Assembly (NCBI RefSeq): GCF_947487605.1
Contig: NZ_CANKXK010000009.1
Location: 106,178-170,177 of the forward strand
DNA from: an uncultured Algibacter sp.
GTDB lineage: Bacteria; Bacteroidota; Bacteroidia; Flavobacteriales; Flavobacteriaceae
DNA length: 64,000 bases
Direction: 5' to 3'
The notes under the pieces are model-generated. The model was not told the origin of the DNA and searched no databases. It saw only the letters and a list, made by a program, of their open reading frames with translations. The first letter of the stretch is position 1. Every line of letters starts with the position of its first letter. Both the position numbers and the translations under genes were made by a program. Of the stretch, positions 15,885 through 24,380 are shown one piece after another.

Positions 15885-16655
15885 ATGCAGTTAGAATTTT
15901 ATAAATATCAAGGAACGGGAAATGATTTTGTGATGATTGATAATCGTCAAAAAAAAATCGACAAAAATAATACCAAACTTGTTAGGTCATTATGTGACAG
16001 ACGTTTTGGTATAGGTGCAGACGGATTAATTTTAATAGAGAATCATAGTAAAGCAGACTTTGAAATGATTTATTTTAATTCTGATGGTAGCAAAAGCCTT
16101 TGCGGTAATGGAGGAAGATGTGCTGTTGCCTTTGCACGACAATTAGGCATAATTAAAGATGAAGCAACATTTGAAGCAATTGATGGTTTGCACTATGCAA
16201 CAATTAAAGATGAAATAGTAAAACTACAAATGCAAGATGTAGATACTGTTGAAAAGCATAGTAGTCATGTTTTTTTAGATACAGGTTCTCCTCATCATGT
16301 TCAATTTAAAGAAGATTTAGATGATTTTGATATTAAGAAGGAAGGAGCCGAAATACGCTACGGAGAGCCCTATAATGAGGCTGGGAGTAATGTGAACTTT
16401 GTTAAAAAAATATCTGAAGCTACTTTTGCAGTAAGAACTTACGAGCGTGGTGTAGAAGATGAAACTTTGTCATGCGGTACGGGTGTAACTGCTGTGGCTA
16501 TAGCAATGCATGCGCTAGAGGAAACCAAAAACAATTTGGTAACTTTAAGTGTGCAAGGAGGAACACTACAAGTTTCTTTTGATGAAAAAAATGGACTATA
16601 TTCTAATATATGGCTTATTGGACCAGCAAAATTAGTATTCAAAGGAAGTATATGA
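15885..16655 (+). CDS. dapF: Diaminopimelate epimerase
   Basis: The 256-residue enzyme (ATG 15885; earlier non-ATG starts lie inside the promoter) converts LL- to meso-diaminopimelate for lysine and peptidoglycan. The two catalytic cysteines are present: Cys 73 in SLCGNGGRCA and the second in TLSCGTGVTA near residue 205. The N-terminus YKYQGTGNDFVMID is canonical. Its TGA overlaps the ATG of the next gene by four bases (ATGA), so the GNAT gene, mltG and the DUF2279 gene probably follow on the same transcript. Confidence 0.97.
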   Translation: MQLEFYKYQGTGNDFVMIDNRQKKIDKNNTKLVRSLCDRRFGIGADGLILIENHSKADFEMIYFNSDGSKSLCGNGGRCAVAFARQLGIIKDEATFEAIDGLHYATIKDEIVKLQMQDVDTVEKHSSHVFLDTGSPHHVQFKEDLDDFDIKKEGAEIRYGEPYNEAGSNVNFVKKISEATFAVRTYERGVEDETLSCGTGVTAVAIAMHALEETKNNLVTLSVQGGTLQVSFDEKNGLYSNIWLIGPAKLVFKGSI

Positions 16656-17173
16656 TAACCTTAAAGGGAGATAATATTTACTTACGAGCACTAGAACCCG
16701 AAGATTTAGAATTTATCCATAGGGTTGAAAACGACGAATCTATTTGGGAATTAAGTAATACACAAGCACCATATTCAAAATTTCTTATTAAGCAATATTT
16801 AGAAAACGCACATAAAGATATTTTTGAAGTAAAACAATTGCGATTGGTAATTTCGAATTATCAAGAAGAATCTTTAGGACTAATAGATATTTTCGATTTC
16901 GACTTTAAAAATAGAAGGGCAGGTATTGGTATTTTAATAAAGTGGGATAAAAGGAATAAAGGTTATGGAGATGAAGCTTTAAAACTTTTAGTAAGATATT
17001 GCTTTGCTCGATTAGGGCTACATCAGTTATATTGTAATATTTCTGAAGAGAATGAAGCTAGCATTAAGCTTTTTGAAAAATTAGGGTTTGTAAAAGTAGG
17101 CCTTAAGAAAGATTGGAATTTTGAAAATGAAGCTTATAAAAACGAATACTTATATCAGCTAATAAATAATTAA
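16652..17173 (+). CDS. GNAT family N-acetyltransferase (RimJ/RimL type)
   Basis: The 173-residue protein starts at ATG 16652, overlapping the dapF stop by four bases. Features are the N-terminal GDNIYLRALEPEDLEFIHRVENDE, the acetyl-CoA loop region IKWDKRNKGYGDEAL (R/QxxGxG/A-like) and the late strand pair LYCNISEENEASIKLFEKLGF. These match the RimJ/RimL/SpeG branch, which acetylates ribosomal-protein N-termini, amino sugars or polyamines. The substrate here is unknown. Its position between two envelope genes could mean a cell-wall precursor, but that is speculation. Confidence 0.85.
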   Translation: MITLKGDNIYLRALEPEDLEFIHRVENDESIWELSNTQAPYSKFLIKQYLENAHKDIFEVKQLRLVISNYQEESLGLIDIFDFDFKNRRAGIGILIKWDKRNKGYGDEALKLLVRYCFARLGLHQLYCNISEENEASIKLFEKLGFVKVGLKKDWNFENEAYKNEYLYQLINN

Positions 17174-18217
17174 ATGTATATAAAAAAAATACTTCTTACT
17201 ATTGTGTTTTTGGGGTTAATTGTGGCGGGATACTTCGCCTATTTCGTTTACAGCACTATGTTTACACCAAATACAACTTTTAACAATGATAAAGCATATA
17301 TATATGTAAAGTCCACAGATTCTTATACCGATGTTCGCGAACAACTCGAGCCTCTTTTAAAAGACATAAATAAATTTGATGTTCTTGCCGAAAGAAAAAA
17401 ATATGTAGATAACGTTAAGGCTGGACGTTACGAAATAAAAAGCGGGATGAATAATAATGATATTATTAATTCCATTAGAAGTAAAAATTTACCAATAACA
17501 GTGTCTTTTAATAATCAAGAAACTCTTGAAAAGTTAGCTGGCCGAATTTCAAATCAAATTGAAGCAGATAGCGTTTCTCTACTTTTGGCTATGAAGGATA
17601 CATCTTTTCTTTCTGAAAATAAATTTAATAAAGCGACTGCTCTAGGGATGTACTTGCCGAATAGCTATGAGTTTTTTTGGAACACCTCTGCAGAAGAATT
17701 TAGAAATAGAATGCTAAAAGAATATCAACGCTTTTGGAGTGATACAAGAGTTAAAAAAGCAAATGAGATTGGTTTAACACCAAATCAGGTAATAGCCTTG
17801 GCGTCGATTGTATATGAGGAGTCTAAACAAGCAAGTGAGCAACCCAGAATTGCAGGTGTTTATATGAATAGACTAAAAATTGGTATGCCATTGCAAGCAG
17901 ATCCTACTTTAAAATTTGCAGCATATCAGCTTCCAAAGTATAAAAACACTGTAATTAAAAGAGTTTTAAATGTTCATAAGGAAATTGATTCTCCCTATAA
18001 CACCTATAAGAACTTAGGATTGCCTCCAGGTTTAATAGCTATGCCAGATATTTCTGCAATTGATGCAGTTTTAAATTATGAAAAGCACAAATACCTTTAT
18101 TTTGCTGCTGATGCCAAACGATTTGGATTTCATAAGTTCGCTAAAACTTTAGCTCAGCATAATGTAAATGCGAGAGAATACCACCGTTACCTATCTGCTC
18201 AAGGTATTAATAGGTAA
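17174..18217 (+). CDS. mltG: Endolytic murein transglycosylase
   Basis: The 347-residue protein is a YceG/MltG enzyme that cuts nascent glycan strands at the inner membrane. An N-terminal membrane anchor lies at residues 4-26. A LysM-like segment follows, and the catalytic domain contains GMYLPNSYEFFW and the active-site region LASIVYEES (Glu 215/216), then IAGVYMNRLKIGMPLQADPT and YNTYKNLGLPPGLI. Its ATG comes directly after the stop of the GNAT gene. Its own stop overlaps the next ATG by one base. Confidence 0.95.
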   Translation: MYIKKILLTIVFLGLIVAGYFAYFVYSTMFTPNTTFNNDKAYIYVKSTDSYTDVREQLEPLLKDINKFDVLAERKKYVDNVKAGRYEIKSGMNNNDIINSIRSKNLPITVSFNNQETLEKLAGRISNQIEADSVSLLLAMKDTSFLSENKFNKATALGMYLPNSYEFFWNTSAEEFRNRMLKEYQRFWSDTRVKKANEIGLTPNQVIALASIVYEESKQASEQPRIAGVYMNRLKIGMPLQADPTLKFAAYQLPKYKNTVIKRVLNVHKEIDSPYNTYKNLGLPPGLIAMPDISAIDAVLNYEKHKYLYFAADAKRFGFHKFAKTLAQHNVNAREYHRYLSAQGINR

Positions 18218-19122
18218 TGAAACAGGGCAGCTTAAAATATCTTTTTCTTTTAATATCAATTATATCTTTTTCTCAGTCTAAGATAGATGCATTTTTAACA
18301 CCTTCAGATTCTTTAAATAAAGGACGTAGAAATGCTGTCATTATTTCTGAAACTTCCCTTGCGTCCATTTCTTTAATTGGATTAAATCAATTATGGTATG
18401 CAGATTTCGAACGCTCGAAGTTTCATACAGTAAATGATAATAATGAATGGTTGCAAATGGATAAAGTTGGTCATGTTTTTACATCGTATCAATTGGCTAA
18501 GCATGGAGCTCAAATACTTAATTGGAGTGGTGTTAAAAAGCAAGATCAATTACTGTATGGAGCAACACTAGGTTTTGGGTTTTTAGCAGCAGTAGAAGTG
18601 CTAGATGGTTACTCTCAAGAATGGGGATTTTCATGGGGCGATATTTTGGCTAACGGCATTGGTACAAGTGTGTATATTGGACAAGAATTATTGTGGAATG
18701 AGCAGAGAATTGCCATAAAGTACTCTTTTCATCAAACAAATTTTGCTGATAAACGGCCTGATAAACTCGGTGAATCGTTTTTAGAACAGGTATTGAAGGA
18801 TTACAACGGACAAACCTATTGGTTAAGCGCTAACTTGCATTCTTTTTTTAAGAAGAGTAAAATTCCCAAATGGTTAAATGTCGCATTCGGCTATAGTGGT
18901 GAAGGTATGCTTTATGGTAGTAAAACAACTGATAATCAAATAATTAATGGTAATGATAGATATCGGCAATTCTATTTAAGTTTAGATTTAAACCTCATCG
19001 CTATCCAAACAAATTCTAAGTTTTTAAGGACAATTTTCGACATTTTTAATATGATAAAAATACCCTTTCCTTCCTTAGAATTTAATAAAAATAGGTGTGT
19101 ATTTCATCTATTCTACTATTAA
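18217..19122 (+). CDS. DUF2279 family exported protein
   Basis: The 301-residue protein has a signal peptide (MKQGSLKYLFLLISIISFSQS) and matches the DUF2279 (YfiM-like) family: MDKVGHVFTSYQLAKHGA with the conserved histidines, LLYGATLGFGFLAAVEVLDGYSQEWGFSWGDI, and LLWNEQRIAIKYSFHQTNF. The function is not established; several hydrophobic segments suggest membrane association. It overlaps the mltG stop by one base (TAATG), so it is translationally coupled to a peptidoglycan enzyme and may act in the envelope. Confidence 0.82.
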   Translation: MKQGSLKYLFLLISIISFSQSKIDAFLTPSDSLNKGRRNAVIISETSLASISLIGLNQLWYADFERSKFHTVNDNNEWLQMDKVGHVFTSYQLAKHGAQILNWSGVKKQDQLLYGATLGFGFLAAVEVLDGYSQEWGFSWGDILANGIGTSVYIGQELLWNEQRIAIKYSFHQTNFADKRPDKLGESFLEQVLKDYNGQTYWLSANLHSFFKKSKIPKWLNVAFGYSGEGMLYGSKTTDNQIINGNDRYRQFYLSLDLNLIAIQTNSKFLRTIFDIFNMIKIPFPSLEFNKNRCVFHLFYY

Positions 19123-19167
19123 AAATTACACATAATCGATTAATTTTGAAAGTATAAATAAAATATC

Positions 19168-19175
19168 TAATTTTG
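19168..19175 (+). promoter_or_regulatory. -7 box upstream of the lysozyme-like gene
   Basis: TAATTTTG matches TAnnTTTG and lies 58 bases before the ATG at 19234. A second copy of the same octamer is at 19141-19148. Confidence 0.45.
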
Positions 19176-19233
19176 CACGCTCAAATTTCATGTGTTCTTT
19201 CTAATGAAAAAACACTGAAGAAATTTAGAAATT

Positions 19234-19893
19234 ATGATAAAGAATATTGCAAGTTACTTAACCCTGACGCTTACAATTTCTATTTTATTGTACGCATCGT
19301 TTTCAACTAATGAAACGATAGATTTAAGTGAGTATTCAACAAAAGGCCTTGTGTTAAATTATAACGTGGGTCTTGATGCAAATGTTACTAATAATATTAC
19401 GGCATCGAATGACACTAACGAAACATTTTCTCCGTATTTAGGAAAATCTTTTGTAGGATTTAAAGAAGCTTTAGCCTTTAAAGAATCTAGAGGTAATTAC
19501 GCATGTGTAAATACTTATGGCTATCTTGGAAAATATCAATTTGGTAAAGGAACTTTAAAACTAATAGGGATTCATAATCCTAATAAATTTTTAAAGGATC
19601 CTAAATTACAAGAAAAAGCATTTATTGCTAATGCAGAACGTAACAAATGGATATTGAGAAGAGAAATCAAAAATTTTGTTGGAAAGAAAATTAATGGTGT
19701 TCTTGTAACTGAATCTGGTATTCTTGCTGCAGCGCATTTAGCTGGTCCAGGAAGTGTGAAAAAATACCTTAGAAGTTATGGAATTAATAACTTTGCCGAT
19801 GGTTATGGAACGACAGTTTCTATTTATATGAAGAAATTTTCTGGATATGACACATCGTTTGTAAAAGCAGATAGAAAGGCGAAGGCTATTTAA
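19234..19893 (+). CDS. Lysozyme-like lytic transglycosylase domain protein
   Basis: The 219-residue protein has an N-terminal hydrophobic signal or anchor (residues 5-22), a low-complexity linker rich in Asn and Thr, then a lysozyme-superfamily domain. FKESRGNY with Glu 84 matches the ESxGN active-site motif of SLT enzymes, followed by GYLGKYQFGKGTLKLIG (usually GxxGLxQ) and ILAAAHLAGPGSVKKYLRSYG. It is predicted to cut peptidoglycan in the periplasm. It is probably transcribed alone; a terminator lies at 19923, inside the end of the convergent gene. Confidence 0.8.
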   Translation: MIKNIASYLTLTLTISILLYASFSTNETIDLSEYSTKGLVLNYNVGLDANVTNNITASNDTNETFSPYLGKSFVGFKEALAFKESRGNYACVNTYGYLGKYQFGKGTLKLIGIHNPNKFLKDPKLQEKAFIANAERNKWILRREIKNFVGKKINGVLVTESGILAAAHLAGPGSVKKYLRSYGINNFADGYGTTVSIYMKKFSGYDTSFVKADRKAKAI

Positions 19894-19898
19894 ATAGT

Positions 19899-20615
19899 CT
19901 AGTTTTTATGAATAATAAATATGGTAGGTCTCTTATGGAGGTCTACCTTATTTTTTTTCCATGCACTTGCTTCTTGTGTCTTTATAAATTCGGTAGTAAG
20001 ACTAATATCGCAAGCAACACAAATATTTGTGCTATTTCCCAAAATATTATGTAAATCTTCTAGTAGTTTATTGTTTCTATAAGGTGTTTCAATAAATATT
20101 TGAGATTGATTATTATCAAACGATAAGCGTTCTAATCGTTTTATTTCTTTTTTGCGCTCATCTTTGTCAATAGGCAAGTAACCATTAAACGAAAAGCTTT
20201 GACCATTTAAACCAGAACTCATCATTGCCATTAGAATAGAGGAGGGGCCGACTAGCGGTACAACTTTTATGTTTTTTTTGTGTGCTAGTTTTACAATTTC
20301 TGCTCCTGGGTCTGCCACTCCTGGGCAGCCAGCTTCAGACATGAGTCCTACATCTACACCATGTAAACAAGGGTTTAAAAATTCTGGCAGCTCAAGTGGG
20401 TTTGTAAATTTGTTTAAATGAAACATCTGTAATGCCCCTTGTGATTTTCCAGAACTAATTTTTTTTATAAATCGTCGGGCAGTTTTTTCGTTTTCAACAA
20501 TGTAGGTGTTAATTTGTTCAACTACTTTTTTTACTGAAATTGGTAAGACCTCTAGTGGTGCATTATCACCTAAGGTTGTTGGAATTAAATAGAGTTTACC
20601 AGTTGCTGAATTCAT
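19899..20615 (-). CDS. RsmI-like SAM-dependent methyltransferase (tetrapyrrole methylase family)
   Basis: The 238-residue protein matches the shorter RsmI-related branch. Features are KLYLIPTTLGD at the N-terminus, GLMSEAGCPGVADPGAEIV (the GxPgisDPG signature), PLVGPSSILMAMMSSGLNGQSFSFNGYLP and FIETPYRN. RsmI 2'-O-methylates C1402 of 16S rRNA. This branch is a paralogue and its exact nucleotide is uncertain. It lies at the end of the dnaA cluster, all on the minus strand. Confidence 0.85.
   Translation of the reverse strand: MNSATGKLYLIPTTLGDNAPLEVLPISVKKVVEQINTYIVENEKTARRFIKKISSGKSQGALQMFHLNKFTNPLELPEFLNPCLHGVDVGLMSEAGCPGVADPGAEIVKLAHKKNIKVVPLVGPSSILMAMMSSGLNGQSFSFNGYLPIDKDERKKEIKRLERLSFDNNQSQIFIETPYRNNKLLEDLHNILGNSTNICVACDISLTTEFIKTQEASAWKKNKVDLHKRPTIFIIHKN
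19923..19958 (+). terminator. Terminator of the lysozyme-like gene, inside the RsmI-like coding end
   Basis: GGTAGGTCTC and GAGGTCTACC pair (with G-U pairs in the RNA) around TTATG, followed by TTATTTTTTTT. It works on the plus strand and lies within the last codons of the convergent RsmI-like gene. Confidence 0.6.
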
Positions 20616-20668
20616 TATATATACGGAAAATTATTTGAAAAATAAAAGTACTAATATTTTTAGGATTA

Positions 20669-21121
20669 CTAAGAAAGACGGTCTGCAATTAAGGAGCAAG
20701 CTTCGTCTAGCATTTTAAAAACATTTTCAAAGCCTTCTTTCCCGCCATAATAGGGGTCAGGAACACTGTAATTTTGATTTGGATATACCTCATTTAAAAT
20801 AAGTTTAACTTTTTCAATATCTCCCTCATTACGAGCTAACGAGCTAACATTATCAAAATTAGATTCATCCATAACGAATATGTAATCAAAAATATCAAAA
20901 TCAGAAACTGTAAATTGGCGTCCTCTAAGATTCGAAATATCCAACCCGTATTTATTAGCTACAGCTACAGAGCGTTTGTCTGGTGGGTTTCCTATGTGGT
21001 AACCTGCTGTACCCGCAGAATCAATGGTGTAAGTGTTAGAAGACAACTTAGAGCGTAAAATCCCTTCGGCTAATGGTGAACGACAAATGTTGCCCAAGCA
21101 CACCATGAGAATTTTAGTCAT
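20669..21121 (-). CDS. Low molecular weight protein tyrosine phosphatase
   Basis: The 150-residue protein starts with the P-loop MVCLGNICRSPLAEGIL: Cys 8, Arg 14 and Ser 15 of the CX5RS motif. The general acid Asp 122 is in PDPYYGG. It is a single-domain phosphatase of normal length. In bacteria such enzymes control capsule synthesis kinases or act on arginine or tyrosine phosphates. Here it lies 13 bp downstream of dnaA, an arrangement I believe is conserved in flavobacteria, with no capsule genes nearby. Confidence 0.93.
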   Translation of the reverse strand: MTKILMVCLGNICRSPLAEGILRSKLSSNTYTIDSAGTAGYHIGNPPDKRSVAVANKYGLDISNLRGRQFTVSDFDIFDYIFVMDESNFDNVSSLARNEGDIEKVKLILNEVYPNQNYSVPDPYYGGKEGFENVFKMLDEACSLIADRLS

Positions 21122-21134
21122 CTATAAAAGGTAT

Positions 21135-22562
21135 TTAAATAGAAAGTTTTTTAGCAATATCTTCAACGTATTTTCTAAACTGTTTGTCTGTTGAAGAAAG
21201 ATTGTCAACTGTTTTGCAAGCGTGTAATACCGTTGCGTGGTCACGTTTACCAATTTGCGATCCAATACTTGCTAGAGATGCTTTTGTAAATTTTTTAGCA
21301 AAGAACATAGCTAATTGTCTAGCTTGTACAATATGGCGCTTTCTGGTTTTAGACTGTAAGGTGTCTATATCCATTTGGAAATAGTCCGAAACTACTTTTT
21401 GAATGTAGTCAATAGAAACTTCGCGTTTTGTATTCTTTACAAATTTTTCAACAATTTGTTTGGCAAGCTCTATGGTAATTTCTTTTTTATTGAAAGACGA
21501 TTGCGCTATTAACGAAATGATAGCGCCTTCTAGTTCACGAACATTTGTTTTAATGTTCTTAGCAACATAATCTATAATATCGTCTGGCATTTCAACACCG
21601 TCACGGTATAGTTTATTCTTTAATATAGAAACTCTTGTTTCGAAATCTGGATGTTGCAATTCGGCAGAAAGACCCCATTTGAAACGCGATAACAAGCGTT
21701 GCTCTATATCTTGCATGTCAACAGGTGCTTTGTCGCTAGTTAAAATAACTTGTTTGCCGTTTTGGTGTAAATGATTGAATATGTGGAAGAAAACATCTTG
21801 TGTTCCAGATTTTCCTGATAAAAACTGTACATCATCAATAATTAAAACATCAATTATTTGATAAAAATGAATAAAATCATTTCTATTATTCTTTTTAACG
21901 GACTCTATATATTGTTGTGTGAATTTTTCCGCAGAAATATATAAAACGGTTTTTTCAGGATATTTGTCTTTAATGTCTACCCCAATAGCGTGAGCTAAGT
22001 GTGTTTTGCCAAGTCCAACACCTCCAAAAATTAATAAAGGATTGAATGATGTACCACCTGGCTTAGCAGCTACAGCTAAACCAGCGCTTCTGGCTAATCT
22101 ATTAGAGTCTCCTTCTAAAAAATTTTCGAAACTGTAATTTGGATTTAACTGAGATTCTATTTTTACATTTCTTATACCTGGTATAACAAATGGATTACGT
22201 AATTCTGGGCTTTTGTTATTTAGCGGAATATCTACGTCTTGTGCTTTTACTGATGTTCGGTTTGAGCTAGGAATTTTTTCGGTAAACGGTTGTTTATTAC
22301 CATAAGTGTTTTCCATTTTAATAACGTAAACAAGCTTTGCTTTTTCACCCAATTCCTTTGTTAATGAGACTTTAAGGATTTTTACATAGTGTTCTTCAAG
22401 CCATTCGTAGAAAAACTTACTAGGTACTTGAATACTTAATGCGTTATCTGAAAGTTTAACCGCTTTAATAGGTTCGAACCATGTTTTATATGCTTGCGGC
22501 TGAATGTTATCCTTTATAAATTCAAGACAATTATTCCATACCGTTTGCGCAGTTACACTCAT
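21135..22562 (-). CDS. dnaA: Chromosomal replication initiator protein DnaA
   Basis: The 475-residue protein has all DnaA domains: domain I (1-85), a linker, the AAA+ ATPase with Walker A GGVGLGKTH (180-188), Walker B LIIDDVQFL, and the C-terminal DNA-binding domain with KRDHATVLHACKTV. It binds DnaA boxes and opens the origin. The 190-bp region upstream contains no clear TTATCCACA boxes, so I see no sign that oriC is here. The gene heads a run with the phosphatase and the RsmI-like methylase. Confidence 0.98.
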   Translation of the reverse strand: MSVTAQTVWNNCLEFIKDNIQPQAYKTWFEPIKAVKLSDNALSIQVPSKFFYEWLEEHYVKILKVSLTKELGEKAKLVYVIKMENTYGNKQPFTEKIPSSNRTSVKAQDVDIPLNNKSPELRNPFVIPGIRNVKIESQLNPNYSFENFLEGDSNRLARSAGLAVAAKPGGTSFNPLLIFGGVGLGKTHLAHAIGVDIKDKYPEKTVLYISAEKFTQQYIESVKKNNRNDFIHFYQIIDVLIIDDVQFLSGKSGTQDVFFHIFNHLHQNGKQVILTSDKAPVDMQDIEQRLLSRFKWGLSAELQHPDFETRVSILKNKLYRDGVEMPDDIIDYVAKNIKTNVRELEGAIISLIAQSSFNKKEITIELAKQIVEKFVKNTKREVSIDYIQKVVSDYFQMDIDTLQSKTRKRHIVQARQLAMFFAKKFTKASLASIGSQIGKRDHATVLHACKTVDNLSSTDKQFRKYVEDIAKKLSI

Positions 22563-22754
22563 TAATTTTATTTTTCGGACTTGTTAGTTAGTTAAATGAT
22601 ATGAGAAATGGCTTCTCAAAAATCCCTCTTATTGGGCTGGACAAATATGTGAACAAAATTCTTAAAAAAAAAATGATTTACTATTGAATTTTAAGAAATT
22701 TTTCCTCATGTTTATCTGCTAGCCGAAACTACAAAAAAATATTCAATTATACTT

Positions 22755-23153
22755 ATGAAATTCGATGAAATACAAATAAGAGTGAGATACGGGGAAACCG
22801 ACCAAATGGGAGTTGTATACCACGGTAATTACCCATTATATCTTGAAATGGGACGAATTGAATTGCTTCGTAAAATGGGAGTGTCTTACAAAAAAATGGA
22901 AGAAAATGGTATCATGCTTCCAGTTGTTTCATTGAGTTTAAACTATAAAAAATCAGCAGGTTACGATGATGTAATTAATGTGAAAACTCAACTTAAAAAA
23001 CGACCTACAGTTAGGATTGAATTCGACTATGAAATTACAAATGAAGCAGGTGAAATTTTAACCACTGCTAGTACGACTTTAGTGTTTATTGATATGAAAA
23101 CGAATAAGCCTACTCGACCTCCTAGTTATATTTTAGAAGCTTTAGATAATTAG
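22755..23153 (+). CDS. Hot-dog acyl-CoA thioesterase (YbgC type)
   Basis: The 132-residue protein has the 4-hydroxybenzoyl-CoA thioesterase/YbgC signature YGETDQMGVVYHGNYPLYLEMGRIELL, with Asp 16 and His 23 at the active site, and ends in the usual ASTTLVFIDMKTNKPTRPP. It hydrolyses short-chain or aromatic acyl-CoAs in the cytoplasm. It is divergent from dnaA and ends two bases from the convergent YigZ gene. No Tol-Pal genes are nearby, so the classical ybgC context is missing. Confidence 0.92.
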   Translation: MKFDEIQIRVRYGETDQMGVVYHGNYPLYLEMGRIELLRKMGVSYKKMEENGIMLPVVSLSLNYKKSAGYDDVINVKTQLKKRPTVRIEFDYEITNEAGEILTTASTTLVFIDMKTNKPTRPPSYILEALDN

Positions 23154-23154
23154 T

Positions 23155-23763
23155 TTATAGCTTTTTTATGCCTATTTCGAATAAATGATTGAAATTTTTA
23201 AAAACAGATTCTGCATCTTTTTTTCTTACTGATACTGAAATTTGGCAATCCATCTCCAGTTTTTGATTGATAATATTTAAATTTCTTTCTTTTATAATAC
23301 GCATCACTTTATTCATGTTCTTGTAATCGAAAGAAATTAAATAATTAATGTTAATAGTCTTTTCTATAATCTGTGAGGCTTCAAGAGCCATTTGAGCTGC
23401 AGTTTTGTAGGCATTTATTAATCCGCCAACTCCCAATTTAACACCTCCAAAATAGCGTACAACCACAATTAGTATGTTGGTAACTTCGAACGATTGAATT
23501 TGACCATAAATTGGCATTCCAGCTGAATTATTAGGTTCGCCGTCGTCGCTAGCGCGGTATGTAATAGTTTCGGTTCCTAATTGATAGGCGTAGCACCAAT
23601 GTCGTGCTGTATGATGTTCCTTTTTTAAGAAATCTAAATAATACTTAGCATCTTCTTTAGATTTTACTGGAAAAGCATAACCAAAGAACTTGCTATTTTT
23701 ATCTTTAAATAGAATTGGTTTAGAGGCAACTTCTATGGTTTTATATGTGTCGTTTTCTATCAA
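23155..23763 (-). CDS. YigZ/IMPACT family protein
   Basis: The 202-residue protein has the two-domain layout of the UPF0029/IMPACT family. The N-terminal domain carries DDGEPNNSAGMPIYGQI and VVRYFGGVKLGVGGLINAYKTAA. The C-terminal domain (about 140-200) has a ferredoxin-like pattern. The family links to translation control in eukaryotes; the bacterial role is unclear. It overlaps the HAD gene by four bases and belongs to the ribD-led group. Confidence 0.92.
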   Translation of the reverse strand: MIENDTYKTIEVASKPILFKDKNSKFFGYAFPVKSKEDAKYYLDFLKKEHHTARHWCYAYQLGTETITYRASDDGEPNNSAGMPIYGQIQSFEVTNILIVVVRYFGGVKLGVGGLINAYKTAAQMALEASQIIEKTININYLISFDYKNMNKVMRIIKERNLNIINQKLEMDCQISVSVRKKDAESVFKNFNHLFEIGIKKL

Positions 23764-24380
23764 ATAGAATCAAATAAATGTTCTTTAGTTTTAAATAGAT
23801 TGATAACATCTTCTGTTTTTGGGTTTATATACCATGTTTTTATTCCTATAGAAGATGCGGTTTTAATATTGTCTTTATTGTCATCAATAAAAATGCATTC
23901 GTTGGCTTTTAAATTGTTTTCGTTTAATACAAGATCGAATATATTCTTGTTTGGCTTTCTTAAATGAATTTCGTGCGATAGGTAAAATGCATCAAAACAG
24001 TTTTTAAACGATTCATAATAAGGAATATGTTCTTTAATCCAATCTATATGTAGTTCGTTTGTATTACTCAACAAAACTAGTTTGTATTTAGCATCTGTTT
24101 GAAGTTGTTTTAAGAAGTTTAAGCGTTCTATAGGGAAATCTTTCAATATAAAATTCCAAACTTTAATTAATTCTTCTTTTGATAACTTCGGAAAATTTTC
24201 TGTATAAAACGCAATAAATTCATTTGTCGAAATTAGTCCTTGCTCATACAAATTATTAAAAGCAATTATTTCTTCAGAAAAAAAATCAATATCAAACTTA
24301 CTTAAAGCGTATTCTAGAGCACCTTCAATATCTAAATTGATAAACACATTGCCAAAATCGAAAATAATTGCTTTAATCAT
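23760..24380 (-). CDS. HAD family hydrolase
   Basis: The 206-residue protein begins MIKAIIFDFGNVFINLD, a HAD motif 1 in which the second catalytic Asp is replaced by Asn-Val as in many YihX-like family members. VLLSNTNELHIDWI gives motif 2, RKPNKNIFDLVL motif 3 (Lys) and CIFIDDNKDNIKTASSIGIKTW motif 4. It is probably a sugar- or nucleotide-phosphate phosphatase. Because it overlaps ribD by eight bases and HAD enzymes supply the missing riboflavin-pathway phosphatase in other bacteria, a role on the ribD product is a reasonable guess. Confidence 0.88.
   Translation of the reverse strand: MIKAIIFDFGNVFINLDIEGALEYALSKFDIDFFSEEIIAFNNLYEQGLISTNEFIAFYTENFPKLSKEELIKVWNFILKDFPIERLNFLKQLQTDAKYKLVLLSNTNELHIDWIKEHIPYYESFKNCFDAFYLSHEIHLRKPNKNIFDLVLNENNLKANECIFIDDNKDNIKTASSIGIKTWYINPKTEDVINLFKTKEHLFDSI

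Noticed and set aside
22563..22754. Possible replication origin next to dnaA
   Set aside because: No cluster of TTATCCACA-like boxes or AT-rich unwinding repeats is seen; dnaA is often far from oriC in this phylum.
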